NCBI GenBank assembly: GCA_023428585.1
Contig: JAEYXG010000023.1
Span: 1-5,738 of the forward strand
Length of the DNA stretch: 5,738 nucleotides
Direction of reading: 5' to 3'
Origin: Bacteroidota bacterium
GTDB lineage: Bacteria; Bacteroidota; Bacteroidia; Bacteroidales; Lentimicrobiaceae
The translations under genes and the position numbers were made by a program. Below the pieces are notes generated by a model. That model did no database searches, was not told the DNA's origin, and was given only the letters and a program-made list of their open reading frames with translations. The number at the start of each line of letters is the position of its first letter. Positions within the stretch are counted from its first letter, which is position 1. This document shows, in pieces, positions 5,499 to 5,738 of this stretch.

Positions 5499-5738
5499 TT
5501 ACTTTGCTGTAGGGGTAGCACCTGTATTCAAACTCTTTTCGGGAACGGTACTTTCTTCTACCTTTTTAATGATATTACCTGTAATTTTCAACACTAAGGG
5601 TGAATTCTTACCATTCGACATAACTGTGATAGTTTTGTTAATGGGGCCGATTCTACCGGTGTCATACTTAACTTTGATAACTTCCTTCTTGCCTGGCATA
5701 ATAGGTTCTCTAGGCCAACTGGGCACTGTGCAACCGCA
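5499..5738 (-). CDS. DUF1573 domain protein, C-terminal part, cut by window edge
   Basis: The last 79 codons of a gene that enters from the right edge; the open frame runs to the final base of the window, so the GTG at 5726 is an internal valine and not a start. The translation starts CGCTVPSWPREPIMPGK, then YDTGRIGPINKTITVMSN and SPLVLKITGN, the pattern of the DUF1573 domain: a CGCT motif, a proline-glycine turn, and the last beta strands of an Ig-like (ASH/HYDIN-related) fold. About 20 polar residues rich in Thr, Glu, Lys and Pro follow the domain and end the protein. Family members in Bacteroidetes are usually secreted or periplasmic with an N-terminal signal or lipobox, which cannot be checked here. 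No biochemical function is established that I can name. It is unlikely to be co-transcribed with the aminotransferase because of the terminator after it. Confidence 0.85.
   Translation of the reverse strand, partial: CGCTVPSWPREPIMPGKKEVIKVKYDTGRIGPINKTITVMSNGKNSPLVLKITGNIIKKVEESTVPEKSLNTGATPTAK

Noticed and set aside
5724..5726. GTG at 5726 as the start of a small 75-residue protein
   Set aside because: The frame stays open to the window edge and the upstream codons give CGCT, part of the DUF1573 motif, so the gene is truncated by the window rather than starting here.

Overview
The window reads as a chromosomal housekeeping segment of a Bacteroidota bacterium, most likely Bacteroidales-like. 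The evidence is AT-rich intergenic DNA, start codons mostly without a Shine-Dalgarno sequence, several -7 boxes of the Bacteroidetes type (TAnnTTTG, once with a correctly spaced -33 TTTG), and a gene set typical of that phylum (a DUF1343/NamZ lipoprotein, a DUF1573 protein, a MPNISERG...MPASPIRKL-type aminotransferase, an Mpl-type Mur ligase). I cannot place it to genus.

Layout, left to right. The 5' end of an Mpl-type Mur ligase runs off the left edge on the minus strand (1-245). A 255-bp divergent spacer follows, then a complete assimilatory APS reductase, cysH, on the plus strand (501-1211). A 196-bp convergent spacer with several weak inverted repeats leads to a LolC/LolE-type permease on the minus strand (1408-2628). 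A compact 71-bp spacer with two overlapping divergent promoters separates it from a plus-strand exo-N-acetylmuramidase of the NamZ/DUF1343 family (2700-3938). A 225-bp convergent spacer carries a perfect 16-bp terminator hairpin. Next is a minus-strand PLP-dependent class I/II aminotransferase (4164-5366), a 132-bp spacer with a strong terminator, and the C-terminal part of a DUF1573 protein running off the right edge on the minus strand (5499-5738).

No two complete genes form an obvious operon: neighbouring genes alternate in strand, except that the DUF1573 gene and the aminotransferase lie in tandem with a terminator between them. Two genes share a theme, cell-wall recycling: NamZ removes MurNAc from glycan ends and Mpl reattaches salvaged peptide to UDP-MurNAc. 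cysH serves sulfate assimilation and the permease serves lipoprotein release from the inner membrane. I see no mobile element, CRISPR array, tRNA or rRNA, and no sign of a novel defence or mobile system. The points most worth a second look are the overlapping divergent promoters at 2640-2671, the partial duplicate of a terminator arm just after the namZ stop codon, and two start codons (cysH and the permease) where an upstream TTG would give a wrong longer protein.
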